A stretch of DNA of 64,000 nt from Zarea fungicola (GCA_900169235.1 FWCC01000279.1:1-64000); one strand, 5' to 3'. Numbered from the stretch's first letter, positions 11,448 to 23,512 are shown. Notes: a model not told the origin generated them from the sequence alone. Numbers and translations: made by a program.

Positions 11448-12822
11448 TTATGCTGGAAGCGACCGAACTCCCTGTGCAGGGATTACTCGCAGATCTGGCC
11501 TATAATGGCTGTCCTTGCGCTTGGCTTTTGTAAGGCTCACTTGCTTATTCTGCACATCATGAACAACATACACTTCCTTCAACACATTGATGCCCAAAAC
11601 ACAATTGAATATCGACCCAATACCTACAGTGCCAAAGTAAGTCTCCCACTCGAAAGCAGCAAGCGCGCATGTATCCGGACTCCCACCCGGGACAACATTG
11701 ACTGTTGGCCATATTACCTCATCAGGGGGCACTCGAATCGTTTGTCTAATTTTTGGGTTTCGAGTATCGGTAAATGTAAAATCAGGCGAGTTTGCCTTGT
11801 TTAATCGCTCTGCGCAGTCGATCTGGTAAAATGGAAGCCCAAGGGAGGTGTTCAGCACAGCTTTAGGGAACTTCTCGATCAACCTTGTAAAACTGGCGTT
11901 GTGCAAGGCAAAGAATGCGGTGGTTGCATCAAGTATGCAGGAATCACCGTGCGGATTGGCAACAATATTTTCCATTGGCGCATCAGCCTTGGAGATGGAT
12001 GCGACGGCGACATTCCAGTTCAGGGGGTTCCCTGCCGGCCTCGTATCGAGTGGGTTAGTGACGGGTAAAGTGATGAGATTACCGTCAATAAGGCCATAAT
12101 CAAGCTTCCCGAATAGGACGGAACCGTTGGGAAACGTAGTCGGACCATTCCCAGGGCCGAGGTCCGGATTGAGCCACATACTTTGCGTCTGGCTTGCTAT
12201 GGCACCGTGAGATACTAGCTGTTCCATGATGCTCTGGTATTTGGGAAAAGTGCCGTGCGTAACTCCCCCTTGAATGGAATCAAACCCCATGCCCAGCAGA
12301 TGAAAAGGGAGTGCACCAGAGTTTATGCTTGCCATGGTTTGGTTTCGAATCACGGCACCGCCGAGTTGAACTGTCTCTGCCACATATGACCCAGTAGACT
12401 GGAGGCCTAAAAAGTCAAAGTTGAAAGCATTTGACGCGAGCGTCACAGCAGAGCTTGTTGTCGCATTGTTGTCTGAGGCCTGGGGTTAACTATGTTGCTT
12501 ATGTTTCAGCGGGTTTTCCACCATCCACCGTAAACCTACATTCAGGAAAACAAATTGGGTTTGGTGTTTGTGCAGAGCAGCTTTTTTCGTACTCGCCATC
12601 GCCCGTATTATGCACAAAGAGATCTGACGAAGTCGGGGCATATACGACTGTGATCTTTTGCGGCGGCGTCCCAACATATATGTCGGAGAAGTATACGCCG
12701 TTCAAAGAGTCAATCGTCACCCATTTCAGGTCTAGCTCTACGGTGTCATATTTGGGACCGGATGCAGAGCAAGCAGTATGGATGAGCAGCGTAACGGTTA
12801 GAAAGTTTCCGAGGAGCCCCAT
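11448..12822 (-). CDS. Pepsin-like (A1 family) protein lacking catalytic motifs
   Basis: Secreted aspartic-protease homologue of 435 residues from two exons, 12822-12540 and 12472-11448, joined by a 67-nt GT-AG intron. A signal peptide (GNFLTVTLLIHTACSA) is followed by the family's N-terminal features, including YFSDIYVGTPPQ. Where active proteases read DTGSSDLWV, this protein reads APTSSDLFV (residues 62-70), so the first catalytic Asp is Ala. The second motif, usually DTG or DSG, is DAT (residues 276-278): the Asp is kept but the glycine is lost. The rest of the two-lobed fold is recognisable (LLGMGFDSIQGG, SVLFGKLDYGLIDG, and GIGSIFNCVLGINVLKEVYVVHD near the end). It should therefore be proteolytically inactive and may bind peptides or act as a decoy. 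No stop or frameshift suggests decay. Confidence 0.85.
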
Positions 12823-15302
12823 TATATAGCTTTCTCCAAGGATCCAAATTCGAAGTAAAGCTAAATTTTTAATTCAGGCAGCGCGCCGTTGCCTATTTAT
12901 ATTTGGCTTCAATCGAGCGTATGTGACATTGCCGACATACTGCTCGCGGATGGCTCGGTCGAAAACCCGTGGGGCTGTAACTACCCAAGCTTTTTAGAAG
13001 ATGAAACTATCTACTATTTCTGTTGCAAAATGGTCGTCTTGCTATGTTTCCGGGAGTGCTCAATTTATAATTAGTTAGTGCTTATGAGAGACTGTCCCAG
13101 GCAAGCCAACCAGCAACTTTAAATGAGAGTCCTAGCTCACGTCCACAATAAGATAGACTAACGAGAGTATTGGCACTAAATAAAGATAAATTATATTCAA
13201 AAAAGACAAAGATATCCACATGCATTTGCCACGCCCCTACACCTTTGAGGATGTGAGCTTGGTCTCTTTCCCAATTCTGATGCACAACACCGGGTACGGG
13301 TGGACATGCATGAAGCCACGCGTTGGATCTGGCCGTTTTTAGTTCTGGCAGAGTAGTTAAATCCGATGGACTCTATAGCCACTCGGATTACTGTCATCAG
13401 CTCTGTACAAAAGCCGCGTTTAACCAATTTGATATATCTATTGGTTAGTCTCCACGCGCCGAATTTCTACACACCCGGTCGAACCCTACCACTCGGTGCA
13501 GCAACTTCATTCGACTTTGCTCTGCAAGGCTTTGAACTTCTGTAGCCGTTACTACGGCATAGCTGACATGCTCCAGGTGTCAAACTCTGCAATCTGTGAA
13601 TGATTTAAATGCATCGTTTTCAGATACGCACAGCTTCTCATTCACTAAAATTAATGATAGACCAGCGACTGAAATAATCACTATACCCTGCACTGCAGTG
13701 GATGCAGAAACATTGAAACATGTTCTTTGGATACCGCGTCTGGTCAGGGAATCATAGCGTCGCTTCCAGCGCTTACTCTGTTCCATTGAACCGGTAAATG
13801 CCGACCTCTGAATCGCCGATTCTTCCTTCATGTAAACGCTATGACGAGTAAACGAGGTTGTGAATGGATCTTAGCTACCTTGTCTACAACATAAGAAATA
13901 CAAGAAGCTCTGTGACAGCGAAGGATGTACCAAGGGCTGGACTTGGCTCATGTGGGGAGTCAATGACTCCACGATCTCTCAGCAAGGCATGAGTCAGGAA
14001 AGCATTCTTTTAGCATTTCCGTTAATTATTATTGCTTCGTTATAACCAGTGACCTGCGTATTTCACAGTTTTCATGACGGCAAATGACTTGTCTTTGTCT
14101 TGCAAGCATGTCTGTAGTCTAGCTGAGCCTTGGCAATAGCATGAGTGCAAGGGGAACTCTGTCTATCACAGATTGAGACCAGATCTGAATCTGTCGAGTT
14201 TTATTTCTATCTCAGAAATGAACTAAGCAAGAGAGTGGGAAATAAACCTCACCTCTTTATGATGAGGCTCGATATAAGGAAGGCTGGAGGCGGGACGTAG
14301 CTTCTTCCATGTCTAGATTAAACCAGCTTACTTATTCCCAGAGCATACGTCACCTATACACTATCAGGAATTACTAGTGCCACTCAAACTGTAACCGGCA
14401 AGTCGTCCTCTGCGCACTTTTCGGGCCTTTAATTGCCTGCGCCGTAACAGCGATGAAAAGGTAGCACTAGCAGGGGCTCAATTTCCAATAATATGATTGG
14501 CCGCTTCTCTAGACGTCGCCATGGTGGCATGTACCACCTGCCACCGTCATATTCCTTATGACTTGAAAAGGCCAAATCATAAAGGAATGGAAAATGCTTG
14601 TGTGGGGGGCTGCGTTAGGTGTGCTCCCCTTCTACTGCACGTTTTCTTTCTCTCTAGTTGCGTCACCGCATAATGCTATGTGGAGAAAGATATGTTTTCA
14701 AGCACTCAAGCGCCGTCGTGGTGGTTTTCTCGGCCGAGCAAATTAAGCAAAATGACGAGGGGCTTTCGACTGTTTTAAATAATTCTCACTTTACCATAGT
14801 AATAGCTTCTGCTTTGTAGTATAGCTCAAACTGCCTTATATACCCTTCCTTCTGAGATGTTAAAGGACAGGAACCTAACGCGTGGAATTACGGGCGCAAC
14901 AATTGACTTACTATTAAGCTTACGCTTTGATTTGCTCCGTGCCCTGACGGCGTATATGTTCATCAGAGTTCTACCAGAGCCGAAGATGGCCGGTCTGGCC
15001 GGACCGGTGCTGGAGTGTGGATATGCACATCGTACCGTAGAAAGCACAAGTGCGGAGTAAATCGCCGACCGCCCGTTATGGATCTGCGTGGCGAGGCAGA
15101 GTAATTGATGTAGATGCCGAAATATTTTCATTTGGAGGCATGCAAGGGAAGAAGGACCGAATACTGCACCGGGAAGTTTGCCGAATGCAGGAAGAATGAA
15201 TGATATAGTACAATACAGGTTTATGATAAAATCCCCAGCGTACCCATCAGGTCTGTCATTCACAGTGTACACGATATATCGTCCATATCCGCTTCTTACA
15301 AA
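12823..15302. other. 2.5 kb region without a supported gene
   Basis: No domain-bearing frame is seen. Small minus-strand frames at 13197-13831 and a longer one at 14826-15317 have no family features. The last few hundred bases should contain the promoter of the small secreted peptide at 15303. Confidence 0.4.
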
Positions 15303-15503
15303 ATGCATGTCATCCAATTTTTCTTGGCCCTCCCATTCGCAGCTGTAGTGCTAGCGTCACCTCTGGCCGGCGATGCCAATGAGCTGCTAAACAGGTGCGA
15401 GGGATGCGGTTGTCATTATATGTTTACAAGCTGCAAGGCCACTTGCCCAGGTACCTGCACGCGGCTTCCATCGACGGCATCAATTGTTCGCTGTGACTGT
15501 TAA
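15303..15503 (+). CDS. Small secreted cysteine-rich peptide (66 aa)
   Basis: Single-exon gene. Residues 1-19 (MHVIQFFLALPFAAVVLAS) form a textbook signal peptide. The mature part of about 45 residues contains eight cysteines, in the patterns CEGCGC, CKATCPGTC and a final CDC. This could form four disulfides, as in fungal effectors and small antimicrobial proteins. Expression level or target cannot be inferred, and no known family was recognised. The frame is short, but signal peptide, even cysteine count and a clean stop together support it. Confidence 0.65.
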   Translation: MHVIQFFLALPFAAVVLASPLAGDANELLNRCEGCGCHYMFTSCKATCPGTCTRLPSTASIVRCDC

Positions 15504-16016
15504 TTGGACATGAACAAGGAGGTTAGTTAGTCTATGTACCTCTCTGTGCAAAGGCTATTTTAATGCTTCTGTCTGCTAATGTATTTCAATGGCTAGGGTA
15601 GGCAATGTGTTGCATGTCAGTGCAATGACGGTCTGGAGAAGTTATGATGTACGGGTGGAAATACACCAAATAGAATAAAATCTGATCTTGCTTCAACCGA
15701 TTGATTGGCCACCTTGGGAAGACGGCTGGGGAACTTTAGGGCAGTTTTATGCCTACGTTTTTTAACTATAAACTACCACAGCCACGTCACGACTCTTGAC
15801 GAGCGCGGTTCACAGGGAGACCAAAGGCCATACTCTGCATCATGACAACCAACTAGCTTTACTAAACTGAGTTAGCAGGCTGAGAGCGAGAAATGTGAAA
15901 TGTTTTTCGATCACGATGGCCATGATTTCAAATGCGATGCAAAAAGTACTTCATGAGCAACATAACACTACTGTAACCATCACCCCTCGACCGTACCTTG
16001 CACAAGAAAATTCTTT
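15504..16016. other. Intergenic region
   Basis: No gene recognised. It separates the small secreted peptide (plus) from the 3' end of the cytochrome P450 (minus). Confidence 0.4.
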
Positions 16017-18071
16017 TCAGGGTCTAGCAGAAAAAGTCAGACGAAGACCATTGGTAAACAATGTAAACGCATCGAGGCTGTGATTTAAGAGGTTAGATCC
16101 ATCCTCGCCTGGGGCAAGGCAAACGTTGTATTTGTGCACTAGTAGAGCCGTCACGACACGAAGCTCCATCCAAGCATAATTCTTCCCAATGCAGGAATAA
16201 CGGCCTGAGTGCAAGCAGCCACAAGTTTGTCAGCAGAGCAAGATTGAAATAATTCCACTGCGCCGTGGTGATACATACCAAGTGAAAACGGTGCAAACGC
16301 TTGTTTGTTGCGGATCAGATCCGGCTGAGAATACCACCGCTCAGGAATAAAGTCATTCGGCCTGTCAAAGGCACTTTCGGCTACAATAAACGTCCAGATT
16401 TCTCTTCCACTTTACAGCACATGACAGCGGGTTTGCTTCTTACATCGTCCGAGCGGGTGAAATGGCGTTGACACTGTGGTGTTACCAGGAATAAACACAT
16501 CTCCAACACTGAGCCCCTGGGGTGGTGTCACCCGAAGCAGTCCGGACGGGACTGGGGGATGCAAACGAAGAGCCTCGTTAATTGTACCGTTTAAGTGGTC
16601 GACGTCTCGTAGCAGCGCATCTCCAATTGAATCAGCCGAAGCAAAAAAGGATCCAGCACCGTCCGAAGTTTCTGTACTTCACCTGGCCGCTGCGCCAGGT
16701 GGAAAAAAATGTGCGTAAGAGTAACAGCGGTGGCATCACTTAAACAAGGTCAAGTTAGCTGCCAGTAGGCTTTGGCGGTCTGAGTCTGCAGACGCAAAAC
16801 GTATTCTGCGTCGGGGATCAACCACCGCAAAACCATACCTCCCGGCAACTACAATCAGACGCGTGTCGCCAGCGAGCCACGTAGGACCCCATTTATCACT
16901 GTTTTTATCGTTGATTTCCGCGTCGAGCAGCCAGCTCATCAGGTCTGGGTTCTCCGGCTCTCGCTGTTCAGCCAGCGTCTTGCTGTCAGCTGGGAAGTCT
17001 TGTTGCATTGCTGCAATGCATTTCACTTACCTCGCTTCTTTTTGCGACCTGCTCCATCGACCATTCCAAAAGCCGGCGCTCTGCATTAAGAACTCCTGGC
17101 AGTTGCCTCAAAACCAACGCCAGCCAGGGAACTGGACTAATGAACGACAATTGGCTTTGCCCATCATGCAATATTCGCCATGCAAAATGCTCCTTTTGCG
17201 ATTGAAGCATGTTGAAGGGCTCTCCAAAGACCAGATCAGACATGACGTCGAAGCTGAAGAAAGTAAAAAGCCGAGACACATTTGTTTCCTTGTCCCGGTT
17301 GCTCGCAATCACGTCATCCAGTTTCCTTACATGGACAAGCTCTCTCGATTCGAATTCTCTCAGCGCTGTTAGTGGTCGAACATTAGTGACTGATTCGACA
17401 TGCGGAGAGTTAATATTCTGAGCATTGGATACAACCTTTGATGGAGAAGCCTTTGTCCCAGATCTTGCGGCGCCGATCATGCTCATCAATATCTCTTGTT
17501 GACTGTAGATTCTTCCCAGGATGGCCCATGTCATACCATGCTGACTTTTTACATGCGCTCTGCGCGCCATAAAAAGCCGGTACAGCATCTGGAATCAATA
17601 CTGAGAGCTCACTGGGTCCTTTTCAGCTATTAGCTGGCCATAGCTACCTTGGGTAGGGTATAGTCACTTGCCGGTCCGTACAATACTGCCATATTGCTTA
17701 TGCCACCGAGTGAGAATGGCATAATTGTTCTCGCTCCTGCATAAATACATGTGGTAGAATTTTGAAACTTTAGCTTGTCGCTGGCCTGGGAATCTACAGA
17801 GGGGATGGAACACGACGCGATAGATCACGATGCTTGAAAAAAGAGCAGCATAGAAACTAGCGAAGAGAGAGGCTGTAGCGCTGACGGAGACTTGGAACGG
17901 AAAATGCAATCTGTAATTAAGCCAGAGAAACAGTATCACTGGGGATGAAACTGCCACAAGTGCCAAGCTAGGGCTCTGCAGGTGAAGTTCACCATGCTTG
18001 AAGTATGTTAGGTGGGAGCTAACACCTAAGAGCATTCCCAGAACTGGGAAGTAACCAGTGAGAGAATGCAT
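16017..18071 (-). CDS. Cytochrome P450 with a one-base frameshift
   Basis: Haem-thiolate monooxygenase of about 547 residues. Exons inferred on the minus strand: 18071-17672, 17618-17436, 17365-17031, 16978-16839, 16738-16444, 16380-16279 and 16204-16017. The N-terminus has three hydrophobic segments before about residue 105, more than the usual single anchor. The I-helix reads AGSDATA across the exon 4/5 junction, ExxR is EALR, PERW is FIPERW, and the haem loop is FSLGRYSCIG, split by an intron. Intron 1 uses a GC-AG donor (GGCAAGT). In exon 5 the run at 16647-16652 has six A (plus strand) where seven are needed: with six, the frame reaches a stop before ExxR, while one more base restores ASADSIGDALL through to the haem motif. 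This is either a homopolymer error or recent loss of function. Confidence 0.8.
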
Positions 18072-20503
18072 GTCGGATTGACTGAAAGCTCATAACATAC
18101 TAAACCCCGGCTTTGATATTAAAAAGAAGACGCTATCCCAGGGTCCCAAAGTCGGATAGCAGTTTCTAATGGCGAGTAGTCTTACCAAAGTCCGACTCAG
18201 GTCGCTGACGTGTAGCTGCATGTCAAAGCAATGGAGAAGGACTGTGGTCGCCCCGGATTTCCGCTTGAATTATGTGCTTCGTTTCTTGCCTTGGATTCCC
18301 TGTAACACTCGCCTTGCAAGTCCCGTGGTGGCATTTTGAGCGATCTGACCACTGATACACCAAGCTCCCTTCTGGATTGATCTCTTCATTGTATGTCGCG
18401 CGGCGTGTGCGTCACACTGTGCTCAGAAATATTCGTAGATTGATTATACCCTGAAAACTCGAATAAACAGATTAGTAAACGACACCAAAATGGGATTTGT
18501 ATAGTAAACTTTTAATCTAAAATTGTTGCCTTATGATAGGGCAGCGCACTAGCAGGTGCCGACCAAGCCACACAAGTCAGATTTTAGTAGCATTTTTGTC
18601 TTGAGAGAACTGGTAAGACCTGGCGCAGACAGTTTTATGAGAATAAAGTTAAATTTTCTTACGTTTTTATTGTTAAGCAAAAATCACCGCAGCCCTCAGC
18701 GTTCCTTATGTCGTCATGTTCGTGAGCCAAAGTACCGAACCATGCAACGCTTCTCAGGGAGACGGAGAGAGAGGGAGAAAGGAGAAAAAGAAAATACAGG
18801 TTCGGCTTGCGAATTCTCGCAACTAGTACTTGCTGCGCTGGTGGTAACCCTTCCACAAGAGCAGCTGCATTATGCGGAAGAGGGACCTCGTATATTTTTG
18901 TTTCGACGTCTTTGCCGCTGCCCCGCGGTGCAATGATATATCCGGTCGACGGTCCACTGGCTGGTGCTAACCTGCTAGGTTGGAAAGTGGACGGGTTCAT
19001 TCAACGAATCAATCGTTTTGTTTATAAATTCTGGCTGCAAAAGACAGCATCGGCGCAATGTAATTTCATCGTCTTTGACAACTTTCATCAGATAAAAATA
19101 ATTAAAATAATTAAAGAATTGTAATGCAGCTGTGAGCTGCCATTCATTAGTGGGAATGGTATGGAATGGCCGATGTAGTAAAGAATGTTTTTGACTAAGT
19201 ACTGGTAGTACAACCGCCCTGCCGACTACTAGTCACATGAACCAGTTGTGCAAACTTGACGCTCTAAATTAGCCTGACCAAACGAGAACTTGGACATCCT
19301 ATTCTGTTGCAGAACATCTGGCAGGAACGTAGAACATACAGATTGGAGGCTAGGGATACTCTGTCGACGGCTAGTCAAGGGTAGATCTTTTTGGCTTCTG
19401 TAGTCGAGGGTAGCGTCCTAGGTCTCGCATTCTTCTTGACCCCGGGATTTTCAACCAATCGCAAGCGCTCATTAGACAGGCTCAGAAAAACATCCAGTTT
19501 TGCTCAATTTATTCTCCACGATTCGATGTATCTGTTTGCCTCAGTCAAGAGTCCAAAGATGACAGAGTAAGTTCTACTCTTCAATCTCACCACCCCTTGG
19601 CCTGATCAGCAATGCCGGGAAATGTAAGGCATAGTTGAAGATTTTCATATGTACAACGATAAAATATCGGCAGTATTACTTGGTTGATCATGGCATTTGC
19701 AGAAAAAGAGCGGAGGGATAAGCTACTAGCGCTGCCATGAAGAATGTGAAAAAACCCTTCATGTTGGCTAAAATGTTTCAAGAACACCGCAGATCTGCTG
19801 GTACAGAATGCAGAACTCTCGCAAAGCAGTACTGAACTTGGCCCATCATTCGTCAACGTGAATCAGTCTCACAATGGTGACTGCCGGGGATCCACTCAGC
19901 CACGATCTTGTCTTATGCATTCCCAGGGTGATGCACATGGCCTGTTCCTCGTCTATGCCTAATAGGTGTTTGCTTTGCGATTTTTAGTGGACGAGACAGC
20001 ATTGTCTTGCATTGGTTCAATATGTGACTCACCCGAAGCACAGCGTCTCAAGCCGCCTTGTTGGTACAATTACGGGGGACTAAGTACAAGCTCAACTCTT
20101 CTGCAGTCTTTGTCCTAGTGAGTGTTTCACTTGGCACACTAGATTACAAGGACATACCATGGACACGTATAGAGAAGAACAGTTGAGATTCCTACGGCAC
20201 CCTGATCTTCGTTCATGGTCCAGGGCAAAGAACAGTCCATGATAAGCCAAGACATTGCATTCTTTTACAAAACTGCATCATGCTCGGATCAAATACGGTG
20301 GCGTCTTGGAATGGACAATTTCAGATATCCCTACTCTCGCATCGCCATACTAGGCAAAAGGATACTGCCACGAAGAGAAAGAACTTGGGTATAAAATAGC
20401 AACTGTTTCCTCCTCATGGTGACTTCCCCATCATCCAACGACCTCAACTTGAGACCAATAATTTCACCACCACACAATACCATTTCTCTACCCAACAGAC
20501 ACA
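18072..20503. other. 2.4 kb region without a firmly supported gene
   Basis: Large spacer. A minus-strand frame from 19000 to about 18809 starts MNPSTFQPSRLAPASGPSTG and has coding-like composition, but no partner exon or family was found. The last 120 bp hold the promoter of the CFEM-like gene. Confidence 0.4.
20390..20398 (+). promoter_or_regulatory. TATA box of the CFEM-like gene
   Basis: A TATAAAATA element lies 106-114 bp before the ATG at 20504. It is followed by a pyrimidine-rich leader, as expected for a strongly expressed fungal secreted-protein gene. Confidence 0.55.
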
Positions 20504-20899
20504 ATGAAGATTGCTATCGCTACCCTCTCGATTTTTGCTGCTGTCACGTCAGCTAGCTTATTTGACAGTGTCCTGACCCTGGCAGGCCCTCTCATTCAAA
20601 AAACCAAATGCGCAGTTCCATGCATCTACGGTGCTGGCAACAAGATCCCGTGTGGTGCCCAGGGTCCATTTGCCACTATCTGTGACAACGCGCAGGGTAT
20701 TTACACGGAATCCAAGTCATGTGTAGCCCAGTGCGGCGTTGATGACAAGGTTGGGCGTACGTACTCTCTAACCTATAACAAGTCGACACCATGCTAACGT
20801 GAACTCGGTGTAGAATTTGTGCTCAAATACGTTCAGGAAGCATGCGCTAAACGCACAGCCGCGCCCACCGCGCCCACCGTGCCCACCGTGCCCATGTGA
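20504..20899 (+). CDS. CFEM-like small secreted protein
   Basis: Two exons (20504-20756 and 20814-20899) give 112 residues. Residues 1-17 are a signal peptide (MKIAIATLSIFAAVTSA). The mature part carries seven cysteines with spacing partly like a CFEM domain: KCAVPC, KIPCGAQ, TICDN, KSCVAQC and, after the intron, QEAC. A full CFEM domain has eight cysteines and usually a CxC element, which is missing, so this is a CFEM-like rather than a certain CFEM protein. The C-terminus after AKRTAA is a short Pro/Thr tail built from four 9-bp repeats and ends PTVPM. No GPI signal is seen. CFEM proteins act at the fungal surface, some in haem uptake or host interaction; a role here is only inferred. Confidence 0.7.
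20863..20896 (+). repeat. 9-bp tandem repeat encoding a Pro/Thr tail
   Basis: Four consecutive copies of GYGCCCACC-type 9-mers (last one partial) lie in frame at the 3' end of the CFEM-like gene. Each unit encodes a three-residue Ala/Val-Pro-Thr step. Confidence 0.6.
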
Positions 20900-21440
20900 T
20901 CTTCTGACGGCCACCAAGAACGAACTCTTCTTGCCGGGCGGGAACCGGATTGGAAATGTGTGGAGGGTAGCAAGGGCAGCAAATCAAGCGTCGGACAGTA
21001 ACTGATGCCTACATCATTCTTTATTGCCCGTCTAGGGAGTGTTGATAGACACGAGTGCTTCAGTTGATCAGATGTGACAGAGTGAGAAACAATAATGCAT
21101 GACATACTTTTCCTGAGAAGCGTACTCCAGTGACCTATTGTATGACATTGCTACATTAGACCGAATAAGGCCTAGCAGTATAATAGCGGATGTGCGTCAA
21201 CTTTATTGGTAGCTGTGTTGTGTTGAAAGCGTTAACATGAGTCTGGAATAAATATTTAATTTACGGAACGGCAACACTCTGGAGCAAAATGTACCGCCTT
21301 TGTGCATGCAACTTCGGGCACCCCGCAGTATTAGAAATCGGGGCTTGTCTTCCTCTCTCAATCAAGTATTCCAATCTGGCTAATCCCCATTGAGAAACTG
21401 CAACTCTTGGCGAGGCCCATAATTCACATGCATCCTGTCC
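20900..21440. other. Intergenic region
   Basis: No gene recognised between the CFEM-like gene and the regulator-like gene. The short minus-strand frames here have no features. Confidence 0.4.
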
Positions 21441-22836
21441 ATGAGAACAAAAAGGATGTTCGGCATGCGCGGCGCCTTTCGCATCTTCCATACGGAAGCG
21501 AGGCTCATTCTCCAAGAGAAAAACGAGATAATACTACCCAGTGACGAAGGGTCCGATTTTGTCCACGTCGCACTCATGGAGACTGATGAACAAGCTGCAC
21601 AGCGCAGGAAGGCGGTATACTCACACCTAGCCCGTGCGAGGCATACAAGGGCGCTTCATACTTCTACTCCAAGCAGCACCACTTCCCATGGTGCCAAATT
21701 TGATTCTATTCATCTCACAGGTGCGGAAAGCAGTGAGGAAGCTGCACAGCGCAGGAAAATTGTGTACTCTCATGTGGCGCACGCGGTCCATGCGCGGACG
21801 CGCCATGCTTCTTCTCTAAACAGCAGCGAGACAATCGCCCCCAGTGGTGCCCGATTCAATTCTATTCATTTAGCGGGCAGCGGGCAGCTCACACAACGGA
21901 AGAGGATTGTTTCTTCGCACGCCGCGCCAGGGAACCATGCTTGGACGGAACATGCCCGTACTGCTGAGCACCACACATTGGTAAACTCTGGCGATATGCA
22001 GCATCCAACTGAGCTAAATGAAATGCAGGGGCTTGCGGCCTTGGTACACACCGCTCCTGGTAGCGAGGACGTGGCGGAGCTTCCCATTGGATACGAATCT
22101 GCTGTATCCAACATGTCCATGATTGGACAAAGCGGTGCAGATCCATTTGAAACGTTCCCAAGGCCTCTATCCCGAACCGAGAAATTCTTATTTCATCACT
22201 GTTAGTTTAAGCTACATACCGCTGCCATTGCCCTTTCGTTACTAACAGCTTCTAAATAGACCAAACAGTTGTCGTTCCATATCGGAGAACGCACTGTTCG
22301 TACCATGAAGTGCAAGAGCAGAGTTACATAGATAGCATGAGTCTGCTCTGGGTTCGGCTTGCTATCAGCGACTCTAGCTTTCTCAGCGGCATCCTCTTGC
22401 ACGCAGCTCGGCATTTGTCTCTCATCAAGCATGCGCAATATGACTGTCAGAAATTAGTCGCACTGGCAGTTCAATACAAGCTCGACTGTATAGAGAATGT
22501 GAGCAAGTCTATTTCTTTTAGCAGCAAGACAAGTTTCATGCCTTTTAGCAACTCGATTGTCGCCGAGGTATTGATACTTGCTGCTGACGAGGTAAGTTTT
22601 CCCGGCCTGGTGATGGTGATGGATATTGATCGGCCGAAAATTGCCTTAAAAACGGTGTCACTAACTCTTATTGCTATCTATAGTTTGAAATTGGAAATAC
22701 CGAGACCTGTAAAAAGCATATTTTCGGTGCAGCCAGAATGCTCGAAATGAACGGGGGAAAGGAGATTCTCGGCTTGGTTGGCTTCCTAAACCTTGTACTT
22801 TATAAATATGCTGCTTATGTAGGAATAAAATTGTAA
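21441..22836 (+). CDS. Fungal transcription-factor-like protein without zinc finger, with three internal repeats
   Basis: Three exons (21441-22200, 22260-22591, 22684-22836) give 414 residues. The N-terminal third resembles the basic RRK..SH region found in many fungal proteins that carry the Fungal_trans_2-like domain but no Zn2Cys6 finger. Here that region is present three times: QRRKAVYSH (54-62), QRRKIVYSH (103-111) and QRKRIVSSH (152-160), exactly 49 residues apart. Each of the first two is followed by a KF/RF-x-SIHL motif. The C-terminal part begins DPFETFPRPLSRTEKFLFHHY and continues with the helical pattern of this family (SLLWVRLAISDSSFLSGILLHAARH). The protein ends at KL, somewhat shorter than usual, so the C-terminus may be truncated. 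The absence of a DNA-binding domain makes direct gene regulation uncertain. Confidence 0.65.
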
Positions 22837-23512
22837 GGGGTCTACTTTATCCAGAATTTTTGACCAGTTCTATGGAGCGGTTGACGTGTTTGTTGGCTTA
22901 TACTTCGTAAACGTATTGTATGCCACTCACGCTAACAAAGGATGCTCCGCTCACTGGTAATACTGCTTAAACCTTTTATGGGCTAGGCAACTCCCATAAA
23001 TGGTTAGTGCGACGTCCCTTTTGGTACTAAGCAACCATAGTGGCTGTGGCCACTTGCCGAACGATGTATCGGAATAGAGGCATTGGGCCGAACAAATCTC
23101 GAGTTCCGCATATCACAGCTATGAAACTCCGACAGTATTTATAATGTCAAAACACGCAATGCAGCTGCCTGTAACAATATATTGCTAATCGAAGTTTCTG
23201 AAGCTGATTGGTAATGCTTGTTACAGCACATGCCAAGAATGGGCCTAGGAATCGGAGACTGGCACGGCTGAACTAAGTCCATGGTCCTTTAGCGGTTCGA
23301 AAGACCAATGATGGACGGAAAGGGTATTTCTGGATACTGTTTATAGTCTTTGTATTAGATATTGTTGCGAATGGATAAGGGAAGAGGAAATCAACTCAAA
23401 AACTATTTATTAGACCTGCGCCCACCATATCCTCTTCCCAATCCTAGAGAACCGCACAGGACAAGGAACCTATTTACTACATTTTACGCAGCTTATCTAC
23501 TCGTTATTCATC
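22837..23512. other. Intergenic region
   Basis: No gene recognised. The 100 bp before 23513 are pyrimidine-rich on the plus strand, consistent with the promoter and leader of the reductase. Confidence 0.4.

Noticed and set aside
14826..15317. 163-codon minus-strand frame
   Set aside because: No signal, domain or intron logic; it overlaps the start of the small secreted peptide on the other strand.
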